A stretch of 64,000 nt of DNA, from positions 4,960,001 through 5,024,000 of the forward strand of contig RQOL01000531.1 in the NCBI GenBank assembly GCA_013076295.1, in the 5' to 3' direction. The notes under the pieces were generated by a model. It did not search any database. It had not been told where the DNA came from and saw only the letters and a program-made list of their open reading frames with translations. The position numbers were made by a program, and so were the translations under genes. Shown here in pieces: positions 33,270-44,746 of the stretch. The DNA is from Sanderia malayensis. Its lineage: Eukaryota > Cnidaria > Scyphozoa > Semaeostomeae > Pelagiidae. Numbering within the stretch: the first letter of the stretch is position 1; the number at the start of each line of letters is the position of its first letter.

Positions 33270-34420
33270 TTCGGGAAATTTAAATGTATTTGTGATAAAT
33301 TTAGTGAAATTATTACTGGGATATTTTCCAAGAAGCCATTGGATTTTGGGTAAGGAGTTAAGTTATACTGTAATTGTTGTGTTTTGGGTATGGGATGCCT
33401 TTCTTTATTATAATCTAGGATATTTTAAATATTTTTGTGGATGTGTAAGAATTGTTCATGTGGTTTGCGTTTGTATGCCATTTTGACCTGGAAAACTACT
33501 ACTTGTTTGAATTGATTCTCGTATACCATACCATGAATCCATACATTTGACTCCATGTACAAGTGCATTCTGTTGCATAGTTGTGAAGCAAAGGACAACG
33601 ATGACTACATGCAGGGGAACAATATGGACAAACAAAGTTTCACGTTATACGTGAATTCCCTCCAAGTAAATCAAAGTCGCTGTTATTCTTACCTGAAATA
33701 TATTTCCATTGTTCCTTGGTTTTGAAGGAGGCTGAAGCACGTTAAAGATAATTAGGCAATACAATTTTCACACCATAGCATATCTCCATTATAATATCAT
33801 CTAAACCATTTCTTAACATAGAAAAACTTCATGAAATTGGTGTAGCAAAATGATATTTTAATTTTCAAATTACTTACAAGTTTATTCCACGTATGCTCTA
33901 ATATACGTGTTATATTATTCCAAGTATCACTTATGCTATTTTTCCTGAACCTATGACATATAAGCATGGCTGGATTTTTGAGATGCTCGGGCAGCCTGTT
34001 TTGGGGTATATTCATTATTATTTGTTAACGTCTCTTTCCATTATTGACTTATATATATATAGTTGTGCAAAAGATATTGCAAATATAGCGATTTTCTTGT
34101 TTTGAATTTATGCATTGTTTACGGTGGACAAAAGCTGCCATGGCTATTTCTGTTTTGTGATGTGGATATCAGCTTTTGAGGTGTTTAGCCGAATCAGCTG
34201 GTTTAACCAAAAGCTATAACAGGACTAAACTGCGCGGCTTGTAAAATTTGTTGAGATTAAGTGACTTTTGGGTTCTTATTTCATTAATAAGGAGTTTGGC
34301 ATGTCTAAGTAGACACTACTCATTAAATGCAGTCAATTCTCAAATTAGTAAACAGGGTGTTATTTTTGTAGCATGTTAACTGTACCAATGCGATCAAGAA
34401 GCACACGCTAAACTGATGTG
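33270..34420. other. Intergenic between the 3' ends of STX18 and FGF
   Basis: About 1.15 kb between two convergent genes. It should hold both 3' untranslated regions. I could not define poly(A) signals with confidence, and no other gene is seen. Confidence 0.6.
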
Positions 34421-36636
34421 TTAAATATTGATTGCTTTCATCCATGTTGTCTGCTCAGGAACCAAGGTTAAGAACTGAATGCTTTTTTGTGACTTTATAT
34501 TGGGTTTTGCTGCCTTCTTCAACCTTCCATTCTTCTTTATTGCCAGCATCCAACCATATTTTACGCTTTGATATCTTGTCCAACCACTCTTTCCGACATA
34601 TGCCTTGAACAGTGTGTCCGGTGCTTTATAGCTCTGAAATTTATAGAAATTCATTAAGGCTTTTTTTTGGAAAATCATCCTGTTACATTTTGATTCAACA
34701 TTGTTAGATTTCATTTATTTAGCATTTATTTTTTTGTATACGCACAATTGTTTTTTATTTATTTCTTTTTTACCTGTATATATGGTTTTCCGTATTTGTT
34801 GATAGCTAGGTACTGCTCAGAGCTGAATCTTTTAAAGCGTCTGTATTGTATGCCAAATATGAGTATTTCCAGCTGGGCTGCGAAAGTAAGTGCACATTGA
34901 TGTATTTTTAAAAGTATTAATTTAATGTTTGTAGTATTGTAACATAGATTAGGCTAGATTGAACAGATTTCTTGTTATGGTGATTTTCATTGTATCACTT
35001 CACTACCGTTGCTATTCTGACGTCTTATTATATCGACAATTATTACCCCTGGCAAACGTTTTCGGCCGAGAATTCAGAGACTTCACTTGTGTAATTAGTA
35101 ATAATAGAAAAGTAAAGCGATGAACTGCCTCATAAATCTACACTGGATTACCAAAACCACGTATTGTTAGACTTGGCGCCTTTGGTGAGCAAAGAAGAAC
35201 GAAATTCAAGATTTAAGTAACACGAGAAGTCCAAACTGAACATACTATTGTGCGAAGAGAGTTAAGATATTTTTTAGGGATGACAGGACACAAACATTTC
35301 CATACCTTGCTTCGTCAAAGACTTATGTACTCACACACACTTACTTTTTAAAAGAACCTACCTCAATGCCTAGTTCCCTTAGTTCCTTATTTAAGGACCT
35401 AAAAGTTCCTTAATAGCTCTTTGCATGTGGACTCCTTATAAAAGGGTTTTATGAAAAAACATATATATAGCTATAACATTTTTAAAAGAACTTTGGGAAG
35501 CATAGGTTATGCACCAACCTTCAAATTACTTCACTTGTCTTATAAGTCGTTCAGCACCAATTGTAGCATAGCTACAACACCTTTGTGTTAATCAAATCAA
35601 TAGGTTCGAGTTCCGCTCCTTATTTTTTGCCGATTTCATGGCTTCTTTTTGATCAATTTAAGAATTCCACTGCTAAGAACGTTTAAGTAATGACTAATTG
35701 GATTGTTCTTGTAAATAAACACACAACAATATATGTGTGAAGAATATTTTATTTGGATATTAGCTCAGCAGTAATGGGTATAAACTTGGTCCCGAAAAAT
35801 TTCCTTGTTTGTACGACAAGCACAGCTGGGTCTGGTGCATGACATGACGTTATCAGCCATATGAGTTACAACAAGATACACGAGTGTATTTAGATGTTTG
35901 AAACCTTATATTCTCTTTGGAGAGGATTCAAAATATTTAACAACAAGCTAAAAGTGTGAAACTTAAACGTTCCACAACGACAATTAACCGAGTAACGACA
36001 AATAACAACACAATGGAACCTTTATCAACGGCACTTCAAAAACTCTTAAGAACGACGAACAAACTTTCAGTTTCATTTCAAATTCCCACGATTAGTTATC
36101 TTTAAAACAACCTCTGAACAACAGATCAAATCATTCCAGTGAGCATCCTTTGCATGGACGCTCTACTGTAACTTTATTTAGATTGGGCTCGGGTTAATTA
36201 TTTACATAAACATTATTCATTATTGGTGTGTAGCCGGGTCGGCCTAGAATAATTAAAAACAGCAATACAAATAAGCGTGAAAAAATAATATTAAAAGTTG
36301 CAAGAAGGCTGGTTATCACTTGGTGTGATAAGTACTAAAATATGTAAACTTACTGTTGATGGACTTCTTGTTTGATGTTCCTCTCATTCTTCCATCGGGA
36401 GAAATTTCCAGAAATTTCTCTGTCCTTGAATATAAGCATATTTTCCTCGAGTTAGATGCAACGGCGTATTTGATCTCCAATGAGCTCAGTTTTCGTGATT
36501 TCTGAGACGCAAATGACGCATCTTTTAAACTCTTGTTGCTCACATACCAACCAGAATTTCTGTTTTGTTCACAGATATGAAATTTTATGAGACCAAAACA
36601 AAACATAAGGAGCGTGAGGAAAACACGAATAGCCAT
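34421..36636 (-). CDS. Fibroblast growth factor family ligand, 3 coding exons
   Basis: Exons on the minus strand: 36636-36354 (signal peptide and first beta-trefoil strands), 34877-34774, and 34633-34421. Introns are GT-AG with phases 1 and 0, giving 199 codons. The N-terminus M-A-I-R-V-F-L-T-L-L-M-F-C-F is a hydrophobic signal peptide. FGF landmarks in order: I-C-L-Y-S-R-T-E-K-F-L-E-I-S-P-D-G-R, then S-S-E-Q-Y-L-A-I-N-K-Y-G-K-P-Y, then Y-Q-S-V-K-Y-G-W-M-L-A-I-K-K-N-G-R, then K-S-I-Q-F-L. The middle exon is 104 nt and both introns sit at the canonical FGF positions. The ligand would be secreted and bind FGF receptor tyrosine kinases; basic residues near the C-terminus could bind heparan sulphate. 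The subfamily is not assignable by eye. Tail-to-tail with STX18. The second copy at 47574-49789 reads the same. Confidence 0.92.
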
Positions 36637-37103
36637 TATTATGTGTGAGTTCCAATGCGCTTAAAGCTTGTCTGTTGGAAAAGAAGGCGGACGAATTCAT
36701 TAACATGAATATGGAAATATATGTATAATATATATCTATATATAGCCATGCAAATAGAGCATTGGTTCATTTGAGTGTAGAATCAAGATTGAAGACGAAA
36801 CAACCAATGGAGGGGCCGCCCAGTGACTGTGGGCACATCCACTTGTCATCTTTAAATTTTTCCATTTGAAAATAAAAAGTTCTTAAGACATAAAATTAAT
36901 TAGCTGTAACTTGGAAATAGAAAATTCCAAGTGTAATGTTAGGATTTCCACGTGTAATAGGAATTTTGAATCTTTGGGGGCGTCACGTCCCCACGACCCT
37001 CTATTATTTACGTGCCCGCTACCATCGGATGCAGTGCAGTGCTTCCAAGTAATAAAAATCCAGCATGCATTTACATATAATGTGGTAATTGCAGAATAAA
37101 GGC
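36637..37103. other. Upstream region of the FGF gene
   Basis: AT-rich, with atatatctatatata at about 36727-36743. The promoter and 5' untranslated region should be here but no element is certain. Confidence 0.4.
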
Positions 37104-37305
37104 TAGTTTACACGAGCAAGTTTTCTATGACAATTTTTAATTGACAATTTTATTTTGCTCGTGTAGATGAGGTCAATTTCAGCTCTTATGACAACTTTTC
37201 ATATGATAAAAGTGTACTTTTTCAATAGCTGACATGCCAGCTTTTGAAAAATCATACTTGTCATATGAAAAATTGTCATATGTGAAACTTGCTCGTGTAG
37301 AACAA
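37104..37305. mobile_element. About 200-bp MITE-like inverted-repeat element
   Basis: tacacgagcaagttt at 37109-37123 is inverted at 37285-37299. Inner copies of tcatatga, acaattttt and gctcgtgtaga recur in both orientations. It is present in copy B at 50257-50458. The target duplication is unclear. Confidence 0.65.
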
Positions 37306-38320
37306 TTTTAAAGCATTGCATATAAATGCAGAAAGACTATTCTGCTATTGTAACGTCTGTGTTTGTTATCATCCATCAAATATAGCAACAAAATGTGAAT
37401 ATATCACAACATAACAACAGCTAAAGCAACGAAACATGGAAACCTTATCAACGTCATCATGCTCATCATTATAATCGTCATCACTATTATTATTATTGCA
37501 CCATGCACCCTGCACTGCGCAGGTATATTGAGTTTTTGACGGCCAGAAAACACTTGCAAAGTTTTCTATGGGATGCAAATGGGCCTTAGTTACCCGAGGC
37601 TCGAGTTACTCCTGGCCCGACTTAAGAAAAATGAATCAGCCATCCTCCAAGAAAAATGACCCGAGAAATGACCTTTTCCAAAAAACGGAAAAGAAAAAGA
37701 ACAGGCTTAGATGGTATGCACCTGGAGAATCAAACAACATCCAAGGCAGCAGAAGATCTGATGCAAAAGATTCCGATACAACTAACTGTGTGACATAGAG
37801 CCATTTAAGTGACGAAAGTGTATGGAATGTATTCGAATATGTCTAGCGATGAGTGGCTACCTCAGATCGGTTTCATAGTTGATTTGAGGTATGTTCATTC
37901 TTTTGTATATGCATCTTAATGCTTCCCCTCTTTGATACAACCCATGTGACTCTTGCAACTCAGTAAATGGCCAAATCTGCTCATGAATAAGAATTGTACA
38001 TTTAATGTATACTCTGAAAAGTAATTAGCATTAAACCAACAAGGAAATAAAATTTAAGGAAAATAGCGGGTAACAATGAAGTACAAAGGCGGCATAATTC
38101 ATCTGAAGCCCATGACGTGTAGCTTACAATATGCCACAACATAGTTGGTAATAGAACTTATAAATCATATTTGTTATCTATTTTACGTTGACGTTTGTTA
38201 ACTTGCCGGGGGCAAACAAACTTAACATCGGAATTATGTGAATTTACCCCCTGATTTTTACAAATTTAAAGGCCTATAACTTTGGAACCGTACGTTTTTG
38301 GGTTATTGTTCTTTTAGGAA
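37306..38320. other. Intergenic, no gene recognised
   Basis: Contains a (tta)n/(tcatca) stretch at about 37450-37500. The open stretch at 37568-37798 has no recognisable family, although it is identical in both copies. Confidence 0.5.
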
Positions 38321-38471
38321 TGTTATCTACCATATATCAGAATTATACGAGAGTAAAAGACAAAGTGTAGACTCACCAAAATATTATAAAACAACGAGAG
38401 CTAGACAGAACACGAGGTCTAAATTATACTGTTAATTATGATAACCTATTACAATAATAACAATGATAACA
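38321..38471 (-). repeat. Solo LTR (151 bp) of the Ty3 element seen in copy B
   Basis: Begins TGTTATCTACC and ends CAATGATAACA. It is identical to the 58513-58663 LTR as far as I can see. GGAA flanks it at 38317-38320 and 38472-38475, the same duplication that flanks the full element in copy B. Confidence 0.95.
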
Positions 38472-39807
38472 GGAAGTTGACATAACTATTAAAGAGCAAT
38501 CCACAAATGTACTTGGACTTGAAATTTGATATGGTTGATTTTTCTGACCGTGTCTTGCAGCCTCATTAATTACGTCACTGTCACGTGAGAACAGCTCATT
38601 TCCCGAAATGTCCCAACTCGGAATTTTGATCTTCCATGTACAAACTTTAATTCTCAGCATTAAAATTTTTGGTCACCGAAATCCTTAGATTGTTGTGGGA
38701 AATTCCCTGTCTATAGAATCAGAATTTCCAAAATAGGAAATATTTTGCCCGACCGTTTTGGCAGTGACTTAAAATCCAGTATATTATTGGAAAGGTCCAC
38801 CCAGTACTGTTCAATGATGGTATTTTAACATCTAAACAGGGATTTTTTTTCAACAAGCTGGCGAAGAGGGTAACCGGGGATTTTTCACTTGTTTCGACTT
38901 CCTAATGGTAGTACCTTCAAATTTTCAAGGGTGTCCAAAAATATTTCTCCCCACATTTTTCCATGACTCGAAAAAAAAACCCAATGGAAGTTTTTCGAGA
39001 AATTCAATTTGATTCATTTTGAAAACATTGCCGGTTGCCGTGGAAATAGTCACTCCGCTTGCCTTGATAATAGTCACTCCGCTTGCCTGAGTAACTGTTA
39101 TCAAGATACGTTGACTGATTGGGCCCTTCGTGCGCTGCATTCGCTAAGCTAGGTTGCCTTGATTTGAACGCCGTGTCACGTGAAAACGAGAATCTCTGCG
39201 AAGTCTCCAAACCCTTCTTGCTCTGGAGTCCGAAGAGTTTGGACGACTGCGAAGTCTTCGATTTTCCCAAGAATTTACCAAAAGAACGCGCTTTTCATTA
39301 TTCCAAAGTCTCCAGAAAAACGAAGAGGCAAAAAAGTTCCCAAAAGAACGCACCCTACATTTGATTAGCGTAAATCCTTGAATTCCCCCTCGAATAAGCC
39401 CCCACCCGTAACACGTTGATATTTGCTCTCTGGGGTTCCCAATGGCATTTTATCGAGTTAAACCACAAAAAATTCATGCCTTTGGACATATGAATTTAAT
39501 GCTCATAAAACACTTCTAGATTATAATATACGAGGTCTTTTAACAATGCTTTCGTTGCGTACAGCGAATTTGAGAAGACTTTGTTTTTCTAGCAGTTTTT
39601 TCACCAACATGTGAGCATTCTTCTGATTATCTGTGTATGCAAAATACTTCGCTGGAACAACTAAACCAATTTCCCGTTTTCTTTTCCCAGTAACAACATC
39701 AATTTTTGTGCCATATTTCAGATAGCGTTATTAGCCCCTCCCAATAAGCCCCCCAAATAAACCCTTCTCTGAAAATGTCAAAAATAAGTAAGCCCCCAGG
39801 GGGCTAA
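38472..39807. other. Intergenic with a short tandem duplication
   Basis: A unit ccttgataatagtcactccg/aatagtcactccgcttgcct is repeated twice at about 39045-39090. The (c)n-rich section 39380-39807 (aataagccccc motifs) looks like decayed repeat. No gene is supported; open stretches around 39004-39364 lie on both strands and none is recognised. Confidence 0.5.
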
Positions 39808-41542
39808 GGGCCTGTTCATATGAGCCAGCTTACCGGGCCAGCTCACTAGACTCATTACATTGCGTCCCTGTGTTTAGCTCGACTCTCGCTACCCAACAGG
39901 GACTTATCACATTTGAGTATCAAAAATCGGAACTCGGGAACAAATTTTTGTTCCTCAATTCTCAGAGCAGGATTTCAAAATCCGCCGTTCTGATTGGTCT
40001 ATTCAAATATTTTCATCGATATCGAGGCCAATAACGGCGTTTGTGTCAAAAATGCTTACCCCCTGGTTTTCAAGTGTAGCTTGGCATGGCATGAAACTAT
40101 AACATTTTCAAATGAAGTTATAAATGAATTTCTCCAGAACGAAGGCAAATGTATCTATGAATTTTTTGAAGCAGGGATAAGGACGGAGTTGTTTAGAAAG
40201 ATTTTCAGCGACTTGTATATAAGAAAAGTTGTGAAGGAAGTAATGAATTTCAACTGGTTCAGGAAAGGCATTTTGTTTGGCGTTTTCCATGAAATTGTTT
40301 TGGTTTTTAAAGGGACCTGCGAATAGGCCGGTATTTTGCAGCTCAAAACATTCCTCCAAATTTTTGATAGAATTTGCTTTACACTCATTAAGGGTTTCGC
40401 TTTGTATATTTGTGAAACCTTTTCTTTTGCATTGACATAGCAATTCACTTGTTGATAACAGGACTTGCAAAAGTATCGAATGTTTCAAAAACCTTTACAT
40501 TTTCAACCATTTGAATTTACGAGTTCTGCATCTTCAACCCGAGAAATCTGAAAAGTCCTCCTTGCCGTGTAGCTACAACTCTACAATTTACACAATAAGC
40601 TTGCTGCTTTAATTTCGATACGTTTATTCTCATTGCTTCACAAACATGTTTTCCCAATAAAAATCGATTTATCGCCTCAAGTTCTCCTCTGTATTTGGTT
40701 TTTTTTTCAATATTCAGTGCACAGGTGTCCCTCAAATTGACACTGACGCAAGTGGGTTTTTAGTTCATATCAAATATCCCGCCAACCAAACCTTCAAACA
40801 GACTGGCATTCCTACAGATCATAGTCTTGGACTTTGCTTGCACGGGGGTCGTGTCATGAAAAATTTAAGAATAAATGAAATCGAGGCCAATCATTTTTGT
40901 CCGGTTTTCGCAATAGCAATGGTTAGCGATTCTTTCCATGCCCCAAAATCACCTTGGTCTCAAAATTTTTCGTTGTTGTTCGCACGCTATTTTCGGTGAA
41001 TTATCCCGACCGATCTCGGAATGCGACTTTACCCGTGGTTTTCTGATTGTCCTTCCGACTTCATATGAAACACTTACGATGTTCTAAAACAACGTTCTTG
41101 GCGGGAAACTCTAAGAAATCAATTTTTAATATTTTGAACATTTTCGATTTTTCGATTTTCGACAAGTCTTTTACTGCATCGGACAAAGAAGACAATATCA
41201 GTGTTTATATCAGCGTAGATATTGTACATATATTAACATAAAGTGCCAGAATCTGAAAATGAAGGTAAGAGTTCGAAAATCTATAATGTACTGTACATTA
41301 AATTCATGAAAAGAATGAATGAAAGTGTGTTGTTAGGCCAACAATGGCCACGTGCAGTGACAATCACATTTTAGCCGGAAACGTTGGTATTTGGAATTTA
41401 TGGTAGTACTCCCTACTGTTTTAGGTGGGGCGTATTCTGGGGGGGGGGGGCAATTCGAAGACTTACGGCAGTTAAACATGTAAATAAATGGTGATGTTTC
41501 CCCTGTTTCCCACCAATGTTTACTGAATTGTTAACTTCCCTT

Positions 41543-41786
41543 AGACGTTGAAGAAAAGGTATTGCAATCAGCGCAACCGAATGTGAGGGCTCAGAATGAG
41601 AATGTTCAACAAACTTTGGTGGACACATTCGAAGAGGCGATTGACATTTTGAAAAAGCACGAATTGAAAAATACTTTGCGGTTCTCTGTCAACTTTATGA
41701 ACGTATTCAAGACGAGATTTTTAAAGACAAAACGCTCACCTGTACAATGTGTACTAACAGAGATAAGACAATTTGTTAATAACTAG
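41543..41786 (+). pseudogene. Unrecognised open exon-like stretch inside the 4.0-kb element
   Basis: It follows a possible acceptor (cccttag) and is open to a stop at 41784-41786, with E-E-A-I-D-I-L-K-K-H-E-L-K-N and L-T-E-I-R-Q-F-V-N-N. It reads identically in copy B (61733-61976). It may be the last exon of a lost transposase, but no family is recognised. Confidence 0.3.
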
Positions 41787-42135
41787 CTGTTAACATTGTT
41801 AAAATGAGTGCTGCTGTGATGTAACCAGGACTAAAGCATCTAGCATTTGATTAAAACGATATGTTTTGAAATGAGTGCTTCAAAAAAATATGGAGAGGGG
41901 GTATTTAGTGTGCTTGGAAGCCTAGATATATCTTTTTTGGTAACAGGTCGCTTCTCTATATTTGATGTGTTTGAATGTTGTCATTTGTATTTGACATTTT
42001 TTATTCACATTTACGTTTCGTAGCTGGATTTTGGAATTTCAGCAATAATAGATTTTAGGAAATTATTCTATCAAGAGGTGGTGTGCGCTCAGTTGGAAGA
42101 TCAAAGACAAAATTCAAATCTTTGTTGACGTGACT

Positions 42136-42432
42136 TTACCATGTAAACAAAACAATACCAAAAACAGGGGAATAAATGTAGAAAACCCCTTGAAATCTGA
42201 AGTCAAGATTTTCTGGACCGGGATTACTTTCAATATCCCCTGCTAAAACAATAAAATACATAATGATGGTGAAAATGATGACACAATAGTTTTGGGAGCC
42301 TACTATACTTCCGCACACCTTCCAGGCATTCATTTTTGTCAACTTATCCCCACGACAAGAAAGCAACTCCTGTGTTCTTGTCGAAATAAAATTGGCCTTT
42401 TTGGGATAAGCCAACCAAATATCGTTTTCCAA
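42136..42432 (-). CDS. LINE ORF N-terminus with hydrophobic segment and 2A-like motif
   Basis: About 98 codons on the minus strand. After a basic, Ser/Thr-rich start comes a hydrophobic stretch (C-V-I-I-F-T-I-I-M-Y-F-I-V-L-A) and then G-D-I-E-S-N-P-G-P (D to P codons at 42237-42214). The frame ends 25 codons later without an RT. 2A-like motifs of the form D-x-E-x-N-P-G-P cause ribosome skipping and are known near the start of some invertebrate CR1-type LINE ORFs, sometimes after a signal-like hydrophobic segment. That is the simplest reading. The piece is truncated and lies just downstream, in its own direction, of another LINE's tail. Confidence 0.6.
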   Translation of the reverse strand: MENDIWLAYPKKANFISTRTQELLSCRGDKLTKMNAWKVCGSIVGSQNYCVIIFTIIMYFIVLAGDIESNPGPENLDFRFQGVFYIYSPVFGIVLFTW

Positions 42433-42644
42433 ATGTTTCTAAAACGACTCGCTGCACTGCAGCAAAAAGATGACCGCCATTGATGAATTGATAATCAGCA
42501 TGCGGCTAAACGGAGGAGGGAGGATTTGAGGCCACGCGCAGGCTAAAATCCGACAAACAAACACACATATTCACAAACAGATCTTTTCTCGAGAAGGACT
42601 CGATTATATTCTGCTGCGCAGCCACTTCACTTCGTTCCGCTACG

Positions 42645-43640
42645 CAGCAGCAATAATAATAACACTTTATTTACATAGGGTAATTCAATCAGCTATAAAT
42701 CTAGCTGCTATCAAGAGAAGCCCTGTTTATAATAAATATCAAACTTAAGTGTTAGAAAACAAATAATTTATTTTATTTAAAAAAACCGTTAAAAATTGTC
42801 CAGTAAAATACCATATTTCCTAAAATTCCTTCCTGATAAAATTACATAATTTCAATCGCTAAAATGTTCCTTTATTGCTTTTTTGAAATAAATGTAGTAT
42901 TTCTCAGTTTTCAGATGTAATGGCAAAGCGTTGCAGATTTTAGTTCCACTGTAGTAAATTCCTCTTTTTCCACTTTCCGTTCTCACTTTTGGCATCCGCA
43001 AGTCCGTTCCGTCACGTCTTGTTGCTGTTCCATGTTCAACAAGTATTTTTAATAATAATTTTTATTTTTAAAGTATTTTTATTAAATATTTTTATTTTTT
43101 TATTTTTTATTTATATTTTTTATAGTTTTTTATTTTTTTATTTTTAGTTTTTTTATTTCTAATTTTATAAAGTAGTTATGAAAGACATCAGGAGCTGTTC
43201 CATGTAAGCAAAGCATTTGAAGACGAAATCTGCACATTGGATTGATCTCAAGGAGGCAAATGATCGCCAGACGGGGTTCTTTTTATGCTTTGCTCCAAAT
43301 ATGATCTTAAGAGCTCTCTTTTCAATTTTCTTAAACCTCGTTTCATTTGTCTCTGACAAAGTCGAGAACGCAATGCTGCAGTAAGTAAGTCATAACCGGC
43401 TGAACCATAGCTTTGTACAGATCAACAGCGGCATGGGTGATTAGTATTTGCCTTATTCGCTGAAGGAGACCGAGTCTGCTAGAAGTTAATGCCCTTTAGT
43501 GTTAAACACCCTCAACATTACATTTAATTTTATTTGGTATATCAACGCATTGTAGTTGAATGATAGTCTGGCATTCAGCATATATGAAGAAACCCGTTTA
43601 GGCCAAATGAAATAAGCTATAAGCTTCCTGTTTTCACGGC
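42645..43640 (-). mobile_element. 5'-truncated LINE 3' end with (TTA)n tail, copy A
   Basis: The minus-strand reading E-T-N-E-T-R-F-K-K-I-E-K-R-A-L-K-I-I-F is the C-terminal region of a CR1/Rex-like LINE ORF. The tail aataataataac lies at about 42651-42662. A T-rich low-complexity tract (43050-43160) lies inside. A 4-bp taag duplication near 43383 breaks the frame here but not in copy B. Confidence 0.7.
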
Positions 43641-43874
43641 GTTCTTTTCATATCAGTGATATTCGTTTTTCGGTGTTCACACTGCTTTGGTTATCACGAC
43701 AAAGTCATACGAATAACGATGCATAGTTTCGGGATTCACCGAAAAGAGGCTAACCAAAAGGTGATTTTGGGGCATGGAAAGAACCGCTAACCAATAGCAA
43801 TGTGATAAGTCCCTGTTGGGTAGCGAGAGTCGAGCTAAACACAGGGACGCCATGTAATGAGTCTACCAGCTCAC

Positions 43875-44646
43875 TAAGCGAGATCTCACCTACTCCCCAG
43901 ATCCCATACAAAATTTATTTTCTGTTCATGAGAAAGCCGGCTGGCCCACTATAGGCGAGGTCTCACTGCAGTCTGCAGAACTATATCTCGGAAAGCGGGC
44001 TGGAATTTTCCCATATGAACACTCCATCCCGCTTACCGGGCCAGAATGGTCGGTGTTAGATCATAGGCTAGTATGCTACAGAAATGACGTAATCCTATAT
44101 TATCGAAACCGAGGTTAGGAATTATTGTTTCAGATCAAATGAAACAAACACGGTAGTTTGTTTTGCTTCCTCGTTGCTTTCTGGGTTTCTTTTTTTGCTT
44201 GTGCACGATGGATGACTACAGGAAAAGCCGCGAGATGGTATGGTAAGCCTGAAATTAGCTGCAGCTTAATGTTCGCTTTGTAAAAACATTCACATAAATT
44301 AAATGTAAACATAAGCATTCTATTTAACTCAAGATAAAACAGTATAGATCAGATTAGCATGCAAGTATGTATTAAGTAAGATAGTATAATAACAGAACAA
44401 AAATATATGGAATAGTATTGTTTGAAATATATGTATATTGTGTCAGTTTGGGCTACATCTGTGACACACAAACTGATTTCCACTCAGAGCAGCAGCTGCT
44501 TGTGTTGAGGTTAATTTAATACAGCAGTATGTCAGTCCATAATGGTATTTGTTTTTACAAACTGAACACTCCAGCAGCTCAACTCCAGTAATATGTTTAA
44601 GACATACACAATAAACACTAATTGTATAATGTTTCTTCTCTGTACA
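43875..44646. other. Sequence unique to the end of copy A
   Basis: Extends past the counterpart of base 64000, so its match in copy B is not in the window. After the MITE end no gene is recognised. Confidence 0.5.
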
Positions 44647-44746
44647 NNNNNNNNNNNNNNNNNNNNNNNNNNNNNNNNNNNNNNNNNNNNNNNNNNNNNN
44701 NNNNNNNNNNNNNNNNNNNNNNNNNNNNNNNNNNNNNNNNNNNNNN
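44647..44746. other. Assembly gap of exactly 100 N
   Basis: A round-number N run is the usual scaffolding placeholder of unknown true size. Confidence 0.99.

Larger units (their letters stand above)
31594..43812. repeat. Segment present twice in the window, copy A
   Basis: Matches 44747-64000 nearly base for base (offset 13,153 up to the solo LTR, about 20,190 after it). I noticed about 14 small differences in the first 6.8 kb. The only large difference is the Ty3 element at 51475 in copy B. Confidence 0.95.
39847..43865. mobile_element. 4.0-kb TIR element with perfect 9-bp TSD
   Basis: Ends are inverted repeats of about 67 bp with one mismatch, starting TAGACTCATTACATTGCGTC. CCAGCTCAC flanks it exactly at 39838-39846 and 43866-43874. 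A 9-bp duplication is usual for Mutator-like elements and possible for Merlin. No transposase is recognised inside, so the superfamily is open. The interior holds unrecognised open stretches, a 2A-bearing LINE 5' piece and a LINE 3' piece, so it is a nested composite. Copy B has the same element from 60039, running off the window. Confidence 0.85.
39808..44025. mobile_element. Older MITE split by the 4.0-kb TIR element
   Basis: The left part 39808-39846 begins GGGCCTGTTCATATGAGCCA; the right part 43866-44025 ends tttcccatatgaacactcc. Together they form a roughly 200-bp element whose ends are imperfect inverses and resemble the 10259 MITE (GGGCCTGTTTATATG). The inner element inserted at ccagctcac. 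Confidence 0.6.

Noticed and set aside
35545..35625. tRNA-like GGTTCGAGTTCC B-box in the FGF intron
   Set aside because: No convincing A-box or cloverleaf; probably chance or a very old SINE.
37568..37798. 76-codon plus-strand ORF conserved in both copies
   Set aside because: The two copies are nearly identical throughout, so conservation says nothing about coding. No family motif.
39994..40488. Overlapping open stretches on both strands inside the 4.0-kb element
   Set aside because: Both strands are open over the same AT-rich bases and neither shows a known motif, so neither is called as a gene.
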